Positions 42,014-53,509 of a DNA stretch of 64,000 nucleotides are shown here, piece after piece (position 1 is the first letter of the stretch; each line of letters starts with the position of its first letter). The notes under the pieces are model-generated. The model ran no database searches, was not told the DNA's origin, and saw only the letters and a program-made list of their open reading frames with translations. The DNA is taken from the NCBI RefSeq assembly GCF_000417875.1, contig NW_006920884.1, positions 39,540 to 103,539 of the forward strand, given 5' to 3'. The stretch is from Pseudozyma flocculosa PF-1. Taxonomy: Eukaryota > Basidiomycota > Ustilaginomycetes > Ustilaginales > Ustilaginaceae. The position numbers and the translations under genes were made by a program.

Positions 42014-44676
42014 CTAGTGGCCGGCGGCGGCGGGGACAGCGGTACCGCGCGCCGCCCTCTCTTCGGCGGAAAGACGCTCGTGCTCGTAGAGCGGCGGGAA
42101 GTCGGCGACAGACCGGCGGAAGAGGTACTTGTCCGTGTACCAGGGCAGCTGCGATCGAGGTGGCGGGGTGAGGGAGGTGGTAGGTGCGTTTTCGAAAGGT
42201 CAGCCTGGGGATCGCTCGACGGGCCTGGTGGCGCGGCCGGGCGGGCTCACCTTCTTTGCAAAGTAGCCGGCGTGTCGACGGTTGGACACCGAGAAGACGG
42301 CGTCGAGCTCCTCGAGGGTGAGCGACTTGGTCTCGGGTAGCAGGAAGTAGGTGTAGACGAAGCCAAACACGTTCCACGCGCCGTAGAAGCAGAATGCGCC
42401 CGTGTTGGTCAGCGTCTCGGTCATGGCGGGGAAGGTGAGCGAGAGGACTGCGGAGGAGGGGTGTGGATCGCGAGGCCAGGGACAGTGCGGGTCAGCCAAA
42501 CGAGGGCTTTTCAGGCGCAGCAGCAGGGAAGCGACGAGCGACGAGCGGGGTGCACTCACCGCCGTTGAAGAACCAGCAGACGCTGACGGCCCAGGTCATG
42601 CCAATGGTGCGGTGGGCGAGCGGGAAGCTCTCGGAGGAATAGGTAAAGGGGACGGGCCCCTCTGTGGGGCTGTACGAGATGCAGTGGAGGTAGGTGCCGA
42701 GGGCGACCATGGCGACGCGGGCGTTGTCGCTGGTTATATAGAAGCTAAAGCCAGCCCAGAAAAGGAAGATGGCCATCAGCGGGAAGCCGATGAGGAGGAG
42801 GCCGCGGCGTCCGAGCTTGTCGATGGTCCAGATGGCAGGGAAGCCCGCGATCCAGTTGACGGCGCCCCAGCCGAGCGATGCGCCGAGCGCGGTGAGCTCC
42901 GTGGCGCCCGCCTCCTTGAAGATGGAGGAGCCTGCATCGTCGTAGCCGTTGCGATAGGAGGCAGGGAGGGGAGGGGAGAAAGGATGGGTCGGAGGCAAGG
43001 GCGAGGAGAGGGAGAGAAGGAAGAGGTGGGGAGAAGTGGGCGTCAGTCGAAAAGAGGTCCGAGCGGCGGCGGTCGGGGAATTTCGCCAAGTGGAGGCCGA
43101 CGCGCCTGCCCGAAAAATGTTCGAGGACGCCATTCCCAACTTCCTTCTCGACCACCACCACCTCCTTCCTTCACTTCATACACCTTCGCAACGATCCCCT
43201 ACCCACCGTAATAAGCATTGACGTTAATGCCACAGGCTTGCTGCATAATCATCACGAACGTAGCGCTCTGCGTTCCCTTGCGTATCCGGGGAACCGTAAA
43301 GAGCTCCAGGAGCCGGGAGCGCGACTTGTTCCGGTTGGCCTCCTCCTCGGCCAGCATGCCCTCGTAGGCAAAGTAGACGTCCCTCGCGGCCTGCAGCGGA
43401 GTGTTGCGGAGCCTCGACATCGCCTTGTACGCATCCGCGAAGCGTCGCTTGCCAAGGTACCTGCAAGGTCATCGGGATCCAGGGGAGAACAGGGCAACGC
43501 GTTCAGTTTGGCGCTCGCAGCTCGCCTACCCTCAGCCGCCATCACCGCGCCGTGCCTCGCCAACAGGACCGCCAGCATCACCACCAGGGCCACCACCGCT
43601 GCCATGTCTACTCACCATCGCGGACTCTCGGGAGACATGTAGACCAACACCAGCACAAAGATGGGCGGGATCGCCGCCGAACCCAGCATCAGCCGCCAGT
43701 TGAGGCCGTCGATGCCCGACTGGTTCGGCACATTGTAGAAGGCGATGTCGGCCACGAAGCCGAGCATGATGCCTCCCGCCGTCCACAGCTGCCACTGCAT
43801 CACCAGGCCGCCCCGGATCTGCGCGGGCACCGTCTCGGCGGCGTAGATGGGCACCGTGGCGCTCTTGGGCGCGATGCCGAAGCCGAGAAAGATGCGCGAG
43901 ATGAGCAGGTGCCACCAGGTGTGCGTCAGGCCCGCCCAGACGCAGGTGAGCAGCGCGATGGCACAGCTGATAAAGATGGCTCCGCGACGTCCGAAGTAGT
44001 GGTTGAGCGGCTCCGTGACCCAGCACGCCAGCAGGGCGCAGGAGAAGTAGGGCGCGCTGTTGATGATGCCGAGCAGCCACGACGACTCGTTCTGGATGCC
44101 AAAGGTCGTCGGGAAGAAGAGGTTGGCGCCGTTGATGACCGACTGGTCCATGCCCTGGACGACGGCGCCGAGCGAGCAGCAGATGACGAGCATGTAGAGC
44201 TGGCGCGGATGCTGCCAGCGGTGCGTCGTCTCGCGGCGGACGGCCTCCTTGTCGGCCTCGTCGAGCTCGGGCATATCCTCGAACCGCAGCGGGTCGCGGG
44301 CCAGGAGCGCCCCCTTGGCGAACACGTCGGCCAGATCGTCGAGGCCGGCGGCGTGGGCAAAGTCGCGTGCGCGCTGGACGACATCGGAGCGCGAGTAGCC
44401 CTTGAGCGGGTTGGCCAGCCGCACCTCGAGGTCGGCGGCGGCGTCCTGCCGGCTCTTCTGCGACTCGAGCTTGACATCGGCGGCGGGCGTCACGTGCAGG
44501 TCGTCGCTGGTCCGCTTCTCGTCTTCCTTGTCGGGAGACGGAGCGGTGGTGGTAGCGGCGCCGACTTGGTTGGCGCCGTCGACGCTCGAGCGCGTCGAGG
44601 TGTCAGAGGCCAGGGCAGAAGTGCGACCGTGCTGGTCACCCCTGCCTTCGTCGTGTGAAGCCGGTGGTGGGGACAT
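42014..44676 (-). CDS. MFS sugar porter, five exons
   Basis: This is a plasma-membrane hexose/polyol-type transporter of 672 residues. Exons 43616-44676, 43207-43460, 42560-42931, 42251-42447 and 42014-42148 join in phase through GTGAG or GTGGGT donors. Family signatures are present: HYFGRRGAIF after TM2, MSPESPRW closing the first half, QQACGINVNAYYG in TM7, DKLGRRGLLLIG and PETKSLTLEELD after TM12. The N-terminal cytosolic extension of about 165 residues is long and includes GYSRSDVVQRARDFAHAAGL. That extension is typical of one fungal sugar-porter clade. The substrate cannot be named. A TATA box lies about 90 bp upstream. Confidence 0.9.
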
Positions 44677-44762
44677 GGTGGACTCAATCGGCTGGCGGTG
44701 AGTGAAGATGGGTGGGGATCGAGCAGCTTCGACGCTCGTCCCAGACTCGCCACCAAGTCGCC

Positions 44763-44768
44763 TTTATA
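44763..44768 (-). promoter_or_regulatory. TATA box of the sugar porter gene
   Basis: The minus strand reads GGTATAAAGGCG about 90 bp upstream of the ATG at 44676. Confidence 0.5.
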
Positions 44769-47485
44769 CCGCCGTCCTCGGTCTACGGCGCCCTTCTTCA
44801 GCGAGATCGCGGGCCTGCAGACGAAGCTCGTGGGGCCCCAAGGGCGCGGGGAAAGCGAGACGCACCCAGACGATCTGGCCATCGGGGCCTTCGCCGTTGG
44901 CCAATCCAGGGCCGTTGTAGGGGGCCTCTCGAGGTCTCGTACCACGTCGGGTCTGTGTCTGATCGGCAGCCAGACCCCCTTTCGGTGAGCAGAAGCAGGC
45001 AGGACTAGGCCAGCTTCGACCCGCGGGCCCACATTTGCCCCGATGCTCCGCCTTGAGACCGGCGACTTGGACGTCCAAGGCGAATCGTCGACGTAGCGCC
45101 GGTCTTGGCAGGGGTACGAGCGCAGCAGCAGAGGCCACATCGGAGGATAGAAGGAGCGGACTTTGTTCTGGCCTGGCGTTGGCCGTTCAATCGCTCCGAG
45201 GCTCCGAGCATTCGGCTGGCCAGTCGACGTGTCGGTCTTGGCAGAGGGCAGAGACGAAAGTACGGACCCGTTGCGCCACCTGGCCTGGCCCGTCCTGCCC
45301 GGCCTTGGTTGCTTTGCTCGTCGTTGCGCCTTCGCCACGTTGCTGCCATCGGGACCGGCGCTTTGGCGAGACGTTTGCATGGCGCCTCATCCAGAGCCAA
45401 GGGACTTGGCAAGGTCTACCCGAGCTTGACGATGGAGAAGGAGCAGGGCAGGGAGAGAAGAGGCGGTCGTCGGGCCAATCGTCGGGTCAGCTCCCCCTCC
45501 TGACCCTGGCCTAGACGACGAGTGATAGGTAGCCAGAGGACCTGGCCACCCCTTCTCGACTTCGGCTGGGTGGTAAACGGCTCCCCACAGGCCCCCACTG
45601 CGGTGGCCGAGCCTGCGACGTTGCGGGACGTACAAGAAGGCCCCGCTGGCTCGAGGCTCGATACGAGGTCCCGAGCCGCGCTCTATAGCCACCATCCCCT
45701 CGGGACCGACTGTACGAGTCAGATGAGACGATGCCGTGGGACCTACGACGAGCGAGGGCGAAGACGATGTTCAGTCAGCAAGCGTGCCTCCTCTCTCGCA
45801 CGCCGCCGACGGTGCTCGTCTTGCGACAACCAAGACCGGATGCCCAGCGCGCCGTGGAGCGGGCGAGGCCAGGCCAAGAGGTCTTGGCGTTTTTCTTTCT
45901 CTCTCTTTACATACGGTGGATGCCCGCGGAGGAAAGGCGGATGCAGACGAGGGTGAGCCTTCCCCATCTGATCGATGCTGTCGATGCACCCACCTCATCC
46001 ATCGTCATCCTATCCGGTCCTCCTCCGAGTCGTTGGTAGATGCCTGCTGACCTCTTCCATGCCAGGACATCGTGGCCTCAAGCATGTCCATGGCAAGCGT
46101 GGCCCGTCGACAAAGAGGCGTAGGCAGCCACGGCCGTCGAGGCGCTCCGCGTGAGCCGGCTTGCTCAGTCACTCCCAACAGCACGATGGGCGTGGGCTGT
46201 CCCGACATCCTCGAGACGGTTGCTGCGGCGAGAAGGCCAGCAGGCGCCCGCCACCCCCAATCAGGTTTTCTTTGCTGCTGAGCTGCCTACGGTATCTCAC
46301 GCTACGGCCCGCTCGCAAGCTACACCATGGTCTTGCCCAGCCTTCCTCTCCTCCCTCGCCCCGAGCTCTCGCCCATATGACGGCGACGGCCACCGACCCG
46401 GCAGCGTGCCGCCCCTCGTCGGCTCATCCGGAGGGGCGGGCGGGCCAGATGCCCCCGAGTGGGGTCACCAGCCGCAGAACCGAGGACGGATCCGAGATCT
46501 ACCTGCTGCGCTTCAAAGGGCGGGTGGGCGCCGAGGTGAAGCACGTCACTCGTACGATAAAGATGTCGGATCTGCCGCTTTGTGGTCTGGACCGCTCGCG
46601 GCTTGCTTGGCGCCGCCACGCACCCTCTCTAAGTAACTTAGCGATGCGATCCTGGCCGGACCAATGACGGCCTGGCTCACTGGCTGGCCTGTGGTTCCGG
46701 TTTGGCCGCCGAAGCAAGAAAGCAAGAAACGCCAGAAGGCGAGGCAGGCCGGACGGTTGGGGCATGGCCCGGGCTGAGCCGGACCCAAGATTGGTTGCCT
46801 TGGATCGGCAGCCAAACCGCGGGACGGATATGCCTGCGCCACCACCTGCCATCACCGCTGCACCGCTCGCAGGTCGTTCCACTCGACAGAAGAGCAACCT
46901 CGATGCTTCTTTCGTTTCGATGCTACGATCCCTCGTCTGTGCGACGGAACCGAACAGAGACGGCAGGGGCAGAGTAGATCGACGGCGAGGAGCGGCCGTG
47001 GAGTCGGCTGGCTCGGCGAGGGCACGGCAGTCAGCCGGCACAGATAGAGATGGGGAGCCGCCGAGCCAGGGGCTGGCTACGGCGGCTCAAGATTTACGCG
47101 GCCGAAAAGGCATGAATGCCGCGGCTGCAGGCGGCAGGCCAGGCAGCAGGTGCAGCCCCCTCAATCAGCAGCAGCAGCGGCCGCTTCAGAGGTGCCACAA
47201 ATAGACGTACGGCCATCGTCGTGCTCGGCGTCGGCGGCTGCCTTTCAGAGTTCTCGACTCGCCCGCCAGGCCTCGGTCGTCGATGGACATCGTCGTACGG
47301 CGATGGTGATGCTGCTGGCAGCGGTGACGGCGGTGACGGTGAGCGGGCCGATGGCGACGACGCACCATCGCCTCGCTAGACGAACGAAGCCCAGGCCAGC
47401 CCTGCCCAGCAGAGGCCAGCAAAAGCCGCGCTTGCCGTGCCGTCGTGCCGGCCGGCGCAGTCGTGGCTGCCGGTGAGCTGGCCGT

Positions 47486-47555
<70 letters not shown>

Positions 47556-48790
47556 TGGTCGAGAGCGGACGGGCCGTTCCGCCTTTTTTTCTCAAACTTT
47601 GGCCTGCCTCCGTCTGTCTCCAGGCTGGCCAATCGTTCGGACGATGCCGAGATTACTCTCTCTAGGAGCTGATGTCGCTTGCCCACGCCCAAAAGCAAGC
47701 AAGCAGGCCGGTTAGATCGAGGAGCAAGGGCGGAGGCGTGGGCGCGAGCGAGCGGGCACAGGCCTGCAGCGGCCGCGACCTAGCTTCGGCATCCAGCATG
47801 CCGACCACGCTGCCGGCGAGCAGCCCGCCAGCCAAGCAAGCAAGCAAGCACGAAGGGTCCAGCGGCCGTGGGCGCCGGCATCCAGGCCGACGCCGAGCTG
47901 CCGGTGGTCGGCCTTGGCCTCTTTGTCTGCCTAGCTGCCTCTTTGCTAGCGCCGCCCTTGGTGCCGCTCTGAACCCAACCAGCCCAGCCGGCCGGCCAGC
48001 TTGCTTGCTTGCTGCTGCCTGCCGATGCGCTGCTCGCCGGACCCGTACCGCAGATCCCTGCCTGCCACTTGCTGCCCAGCTTCTCTGCGTGACCTCTTGG
48101 CCCACTCCTCGGCCCGCTACCGACGGCCACCGTCATCACCACCATCGACTCCCAGCCTAGCTCCGCTTCCTCGACGCCAACACGTACGCGCCCCTGCTGT
48201 CGGCCGTGCCGTAGATGCCGTCGTCTGCACATCGGCACATTCCCGTTTCCTCCTTCTACCCTCCCTTGGTTGCCCTGGTCGCCCGCCCTTCTCTTCATCT
48301 TCGGCCCAGCCTCCTTCCCCACTCCCTGCTTCCATCAGCCCTTCCTCCATCCTGCTCTTCGCTGCCCGCCCGGAACACCGTGTGCCTTCCCGGCACGCTC
48401 ATACTCAAGCTCGGTCGCCCCGGCAGCCTCGACCGCGCGGTTCGCCACCGGCACCAAGCATCGCCCCGTTACACTCACCCCAGCACCGGCAATGCCGCTT
48501 GCACCACAAGCATAACCCTAGACGAGATCCATCATGCTCTAGACCGCACCGCAGTACCCCCTCCCTAAACCTCATATCATAACAAAAGCGGCATCGACGT
48601 TCGCTTTCTCTTCCTCAACCTGCCCGCAGCGTCGTCAGCACTCTGGGCACCATCATCTCCCCAGCGTCGACAAGGCTTCCTTGTCGATCAGCGGCGGCCC
48701 CAGCAGCATCAGCGCCCAGCGGACTCGCCCTCTCTCCGACGATCACGACGCCCGGATACTCGAACGGCCGCAATCGGCCTCGCCGCCGCC
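44769..48790. other. Long intergenic stretch without a supported gene
   Basis: About 4 kb of GC-rich sequence. The open frames here are arginine/alanine/proline-rich chance frames, with no domain and no consistent splice chain. It contains the large TGCC microsatellite at 47489-47552 and ends in a CT-rich leader for the DHA1 transporter. Confidence 0.4.
47489..47552 (+). repeat. Perfect tetranucleotide microsatellite (TGCC)16
   Basis: Sixteen uninterrupted TGCC units were counted. Shorter TGCC or GGCA runs recur in other intergenic regions of the window. Confidence 0.95.
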
Positions 48791-51079
48791 ATGGCTTCGC
48801 TCGTTCCCCTTCCGAGGCCAGCACACCTTCGCCACCAGTCGGCCGCCCACTCGTCGCACTCGCACTCGCACGACCCAAATGACGACCCGTCGCAGCACCC
48901 GCCCCTGGTATCGCCTCTTCTCCAGCCGCTCAGCCCGGACGAGGTCGCGACCATCACGCTCGTTGGCGCCGAGGACTCGCGCCACTGGTCGCCCGCCCGC
49001 AAGTGGCTCACGACTTCCGTCATCTCGCTCATGGGCTTCGTCTCCCCGCTCGGCTCATCGATCCTCGTCCCCGGCAGCAAGTACCTCGACTTCGACTTTG
49101 ACCTGGCCTCGCGCGTCGTCGCCATCCTCCCCGTGTCCTTCTTCGTCCTCGGCCTCGGCGTGGGCCCTTTTATCCTGGCGCCCATCTCCGAGCTCAAGGG
49201 CCGCCTGCCAGTCTACACCAGCACGAGCTTGCTCTTCATTATTTTCAACCTCGCATCCTCCTTCAGCCAGACCTACGTCACCCTCAACATCCTGCGCTTC
49301 CTGGCGGGCGCGGCGGGCAGTGCTGGCCCAAGTCTGGGTGCTGGCAGCATCGGCGACATGTTTGAGCCCCGCGAGCGCGGCCGTGCCCAGGCCATCTACG
49401 GTCTCGGCCCGCTGCTCGGGCCCGTGCTGGGCAACGTCATCGGCGGCTTCATCGCCCAGGGCGACCGCGACTGGCGCTGGCTCCTCTTCACGCTGACCAT
49501 CATGTCGCTCGGCGTGTTTGTCGCCATCGTCCTGTTCCTCAAGGAGACCTACGCGCCCATCCTGCTGCGCAAGAAGCGCGAGAGAGCCATCGCCGACCGT
49601 CTCGAGCTCATCCGGCAACAGCAGCAGCAGCAGCAGCAGCAGCGATCGACGACGCACGTGCAGCAAGCGGAGCCACCTCGGAGGCCATCGCCGTCCCAGC
49701 GGCTGGTACAGTGGGCCAAGAGGCTCTACCCGAGCGCCGAGGCCAAGGCCAAGATCAAGCAGGCCCAGTCGCGTCCCTTCCGGCTGCTCTTCACCAACCC
49801 CATCTGTGCCATCTTCTCCCTCTACCTCGGCTTCTGCTACGGCATCGTCTTTCTCTTTCTGACGCAGCACCCGCTCCTCTTCCAAGAACGCGACGCTGAC
49901 GAAGACCTGCCCACCGATGCCGAGCTACCCACCTACAGCTGGACGCTCGGCGTCTCGGGCCTGTCCTACCTCGGGCTCGGTCTGGGATTCCTGGCCAGCG
50001 CCCTGACCAACGTGCTGGTGCAGGACAACCTCTACCGGCGGCTGGTCCAGACCGACGGCAAGATCTGCAAGCTGCTGCTCAAGGACGCCGACGAGATTGA
50101 GCGGATCATGGCGGCGCGAAAGGGGCAGCAGCAGCAGCACCAGCTCGACGACCAGCAAGGGCAAGGGCAGCACCCGTCCAAGGACGTCGATCTCGAAAAG
50201 CAGAAGAGCATCGAGCCGGTCGCACCCGGCCCTGACAGCCACACTGCCGCCCCCGCCCCCGCCGTCGTGACGGAAAAGACGGTCACGGGCACGGCCACTG
50301 GCACGGGCGACGCCACGCCAGCCGAGTCCTGCGGCAGCGATGGCGGCGGCGACCGCGACCGCAACGACGACGGCGACGACGACGACGGAGCGGACGACGA
50401 GGATGCGGTCAGGCCGATGCCGAAGCAGGACGAAAACGACCCCGCAGCCACGGTGGCGTCATGGGGCGTGGTCCCGGATCCGGCGGCCACATCCAGCAAG
50501 CTAACGCCGACCGTCTCGGCCGAGGGCGACGACGCCATCAAGGCCAAGGCGACCGGCACGGCAGACAAAACGGGTCCGGCATCAGCAGCAGCAGCAGCGA
50601 CGGTGGCGGCGACAGGACCGCCTGGGTCCCTCGCGACCGCTGCCGCCGCCACATCCTCGCCGACACCGAAAAAGGGCCGGCCCGAGTACCGCCTGCCGCT
50701 GTGCTTTGTCGGGATGCTCATCCTGCCCTGCGGCCTGTTTTGCTTTGGCTGGTCGGCCGAGAGCGAGGCGCACTGGCTGGTGCCGCTGCTCGGCAGCTTC
50801 CTGGTCGGCTACGCCACGATCCTGTGCTTCCAGACGATCCTCGTGTACCTGGTCGACGCCTTTGTGCCCTACTCGGCGTCGGCCACGGCGTGCGCGGTGC
50901 TGGTGCGCAGCCTCCTCGCCGCCATCTTCCCGCTGCTGGGCGAGGTGATGCTCGAGGGCATCGGCTACGGCTGGACGTCGTCGCTCCTCGCCTTTGTGGC
51001 GCTGGCGGGCGCGCCCGTGCCCGTGGTGCTGTTCCGGTACGGCGAGAGGATCCGCACGCGGCACAAGTTCGCCGGCTAG
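48791..51079 (+). CDS. MFS DHA1-type multidrug/polyamine transporter with an expanded central loop
   Basis: This is a drug:proton antiporter of 762 residues, single exon. The first six helices include SVISLMGFVSPLGSSI, LGVGPFILAPISELKGRLPV (motif A region) and RFLAGAAGSAGPSLGAGSIG with DMFEPRERGRAQAIYGLGPL and LGPVLGNVIGGF, the DHA1 motif C neighbourhood. A poly-Gln run follows TM6. Late helices read LPLCFVGMLILPCGLFCFGW and SASATACAVLVRSLLAAIFP. Between TM8 and TM9 lies an insertion of about 215 residues (roughly 415-630), Ala/Thr/Asp-rich with an acidic stretch. Most relatives have a short loop there, and they are usually 450-600 residues long. The insert keeps the frame and has no obvious splice pair, so it is probably translated. 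Confidence 0.85.
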   Translation: MASLVPLPRPAHLRHQSAAHSSHSHSHDPNDDPSQHPPLVSPLLQPLSPDEVATITLVGAEDSRHWSPARKWLTTSVISLMGFVSPLGSSILVPGSKYLDFDFDLASRVVAILPVSFFVLGLGVGPFILAPISELKGRLPVYTSTSLLFIIFNLASSFSQTYVTLNILRFLAGAAGSAGPSLGAGSIGDMFEPRERGRAQAIYGLGPLLGPVLGNVIGGFIAQGDRDWRWLLFTLTIMSLGVFVAIVLFLKETYAPILLRKKRERAIADRLELIRQQQQQQQQQRSTTHVQQAEPPRRPSPSQRLVQWAKRLYPSAEAKAKIKQAQSRPFRLLFTNPICAIFSLYLGFCYGIVFLFLTQHPLLFQERDADEDLPTDAELPTYSWTLGVSGLSYLGLGLGFLASALTNVLVQDNLYRRLVQTDGKICKLLLKDADEIERIMAARKGQQQQHQLDDQQGQGQHPSKDVDLEKQKSIEPVAPGPDSHTAAPAPAVVTEKTVTGTATGTGDATPAESCGSDGGGDRDRNDDGDDDDGADDEDAVRPMPKQDENDPAATVASWGVVPDPAATSSKLTPTVSAEGDDAIKAKATGTADKTGPASAAAAATVAATGPPGSLATAAAATSSPTPKKGRPEYRLPLCFVGMLILPCGLFCFGWSAESEAHWLVPLLGSFLVGYATILCFQTILVYLVDAFVPYSASATACAVLVRSLLAAIFPLLGEVMLEGIGYGWTSSLLAFVALAGAPVPVVLFRYGERIRTRHKFAG
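49617..49643 (+). repeat. CAG run coding poly-glutamine
   Basis: An uninterrupted CAG/CAA run encodes nine or so Gln residues in the central cytosolic loop of the DHA1 transporter. Confidence 0.8.
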
Positions 51080-52070
51080 GCGGTGCAGCTGCGGGCGCAG
51101 CAGCAAAGAAGCGTGCCCGCCGCCCGCGTCGTCCCCTTGCGTATGTATCCCCATCACCCTACACGGCTTGGTTACCGCCGCCGCCGCCGTCGTCGTCGTA
51201 GTCGTCGTCGCCGTGCTCCTTGTTCCTCTTTCTTTTGGGCTTCCTCTTCGGTCCTTGTCCCACTCTCAACTCTGCTAGCATGGTTCTCTGCTCCCCTGCC
51301 TGTACTTGTACCCGCCACCCGCCACCACCGCATGACATCCACGCTCTCAACCTGCTCACCTGTATCTGTAGCGCAATCCCTCGGCTCGACTGGTCTGGCC
51401 TGGCCGCGACCGGTGCGGGACTCGTGTGCGCGCGATGTCGACGTGGCCTCGAGGGCAGAGAGGCGGCCATCGACCGAGACTCGACTCGACTCGGGTACGG
51501 CCTGGGTGGGTCGAGGTGAGGAAGATGGATGCGGATACGAAACGGAGCGGCTGCTGCAGTAATAGGATATGGGGGTGTCGACGAGGCGGGCTGGGATCTA
51601 TGGCTCTGGTGCAGTGTGGATGCAGTGAGGCGGGGAGACGATCTTGTTTCTCGCTTGATCCTCTTTCGTCGTCGTCGTCGTCGCAGCCATGCAAAAGGGC
51701 CGCAGAGTGTTTTTAAATGTCGCGGCGCGAGGATTCGGGATCGAGGAGACGCTGTCTCTCTGTACCGCGGTGACTCTCCTCCTCGTCCTCCCCTGCGTGA
51801 GACGACGACGACGACGAGAAGAGGAACGAAAATGTGCCGCGGCCCGTGTCGGTTGATGCTGAAGGGTAGACGAGGTAGTGCTGCACGATGAGGATTGCGT
51901 CGTACCCGATTGAGAGGAAGGAAAGGCCGCTGGTTGAGTCGATGCCCGCGTCAGGGATGAGAGGATCGAGGGGAAACGGATGGGTGAGTGAGCATGAGCG
52001 GGTCTCGCCAGCGCGGCGTAAACGGGCGGGGAGGGAGAGGGGGGATCAACGGCGCGGGGGGAAATGGCAC
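51080..52070. other. Intergenic, convergent 3' flanks
   Basis: It contains a GTC/CGC trinucleotide-rich stretch near 51180-51210 and a CGACGA run near 51803-51820. No gene was supported. Confidence 0.4.
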
Positions 52071-52823
52071 CTACAGTTTGCCCACGTCGCCCACGGCGCC
52101 CTTCCAATCGCCGCCGAGGCGCTGCGCATCGACGAGGAGCTGCGCGAGGCTCAGCACGCCGCCGGCGGCGTCGAGGAGGACGTTTTCGATGCTGAAGCCG
52201 CGGGTCGACTTGCGCGTGTAGTTGAGGACGACCTGGGGCAGGTACTTGACGAGGGTGACGGTGAGCTTGATGTAGGCGAGGGTGTCTGCGAAGGCGAGGG
52301 CCGAGATGGTGTCGAGGTTGAGCAGGCCCAGCGTGGCGATCAAGGTCGAGAGGGCGGCGACGAGGAGGAGCGAGGCCGGTGTCGAGATGCGTTCGCCGTC
52401 GTGTCGCGCCTCTTGCTGCACCTCTTCGGCCTGGATGGCCTCGTACCGGCTCGAAGGCCTACTCCGCGGCGTGGGCGGCAAGGAGGGAGGGGTGCGGTAG
52501 CGCCACCACTGCCACGCCGTCAGGGCCGAGACGAGTGCGGCGTGGGTGGCAAACACGGCGTCGTTCCACTGCACCACATTGTCGGTCCCCCACCGGTGGC
52601 GGTACTGGCGCTGCACGGTAGGCGAGAGGAGAAAGACGAGGTTGTAGGCGGCGTAGCAGCTGTGTCCGACGAGGTTGAGGAGGACGTAGTCGCTGCTCAG
52701 ACCGCGCACCGACTTGGAGCGGTGGTTGATGAGCACCTGCGGGTAGAAGGAGAGGGACCAGAGCACCGTGTAGGTCCATCCCAGCAGGCGCGAGAGGGAC
52801 GAGAGGGCGAGCTCCGACGACAT
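52071..52823 (-). CDS. Cystinosin-like PQ-loop lysosomal/vacuolar cystine transporter
   Basis: Cystinosin (yeast relative ERS1) exports cystine from the lysosome or vacuole with protons. The protein has 250 residues and seven probable helices. The first PQ-loop reads WSLSFYPQVLINHRSKSVRG, followed by GLSSDYVLLNLVGH. The second reads LVKYLPQVVLNYTRKSTRGF, then SIENVLLDAAGG. Both PQ dipeptides and the conserved Asp of the second loop are present. I start at MSSELALSS (52823) because the in-frame sequence above is a proline-rich leader. An Arg/Ser/Pro linker of about 35 residues separates helices in the middle. Confidence 0.88.
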   Translation of the reverse strand: MSSELALSSLSRLLGWTYTVLWSLSFYPQVLINHRSKSVRGLSSDYVLLNLVGHSCYAAYNLVFLLSPTVQRQYRHRWGTDNVVQWNDAVFATHAALVSALTAWQWWRYRTPPSLPPTPRSRPSSRYEAIQAEEVQQEARHDGERISTPASLLLVAALSTLIATLGLLNLDTISALAFADTLAYIKLTVTLVKYLPQVVLNYTRKSTRGFSIENVLLDAAGGVLSLAQLLVDAQRLGGDWKGAVGDVGKL

Positions 52824-53509
52824 GGTATTCTGCGGGGGCGAGACTGAAACAGTCACGGGCAGGTGGTGGTGGGTGAAAGGGCCGGGTGGTGGTGGTGGTG
52901 GCGGTGGTGGAATAGAGGGAGGAGGATGGAAGAGCGGCCCAGACCCCACCCCGAGGGGGAAAGGGCAGGTGGGCAGGCGGGCAGGCGGGCAGGCTGGGTT
53001 GTGGAGGACGACGTGGGCCCTCCTGGCAGCCGGCAGGCCTCCCTTGGCCACGCCACCCGTTTCGCCCGTCTGCCAGAGGGCGCGCGCGCAAGTAGCTAAG
53101 AGTGGACCCCGCCTACCTAGCTGCCTGCCTGCAGCGCCACGCAAAGCCATAGATAGGCCTGCCCTCCTAGCCTGGCCTGATGCGGGCGGCCACTCGCCAG
53201 CCGCACCGACGCCATCACATCGCATGGCGCCGGCGCCTCAATCCCCCGCTTCGACTCGACTCAAATTGACACCCATGCGCCGCGCCTGCTCTGCTCGAGC
53301 AAGCATGCTATGGCGAAAGGGGCGCTCCCCCCCCCTCTCTCCAACCTCTGCTCCCCCCCCTGAACCCAACAATGGCGACTTCCACGGACGCCGCGTGGCG
53401 CAGGAAAAAGGCGTGCAATGATGGAATGACGGCGAGGCATGGAAAAGGTAGCTCCTGCTCGCACCCAAGGTGGTGGCGACGGCAAATACACGCCCGTCCA
53501 ACTCGACCG
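52824..53509. other. Intergenic between the cystinosin-like and RhoGAP genes
   Basis: No gene was seen. GGCGGGCAGGC repeats lie near 52971-52992. Confidence 0.4.
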
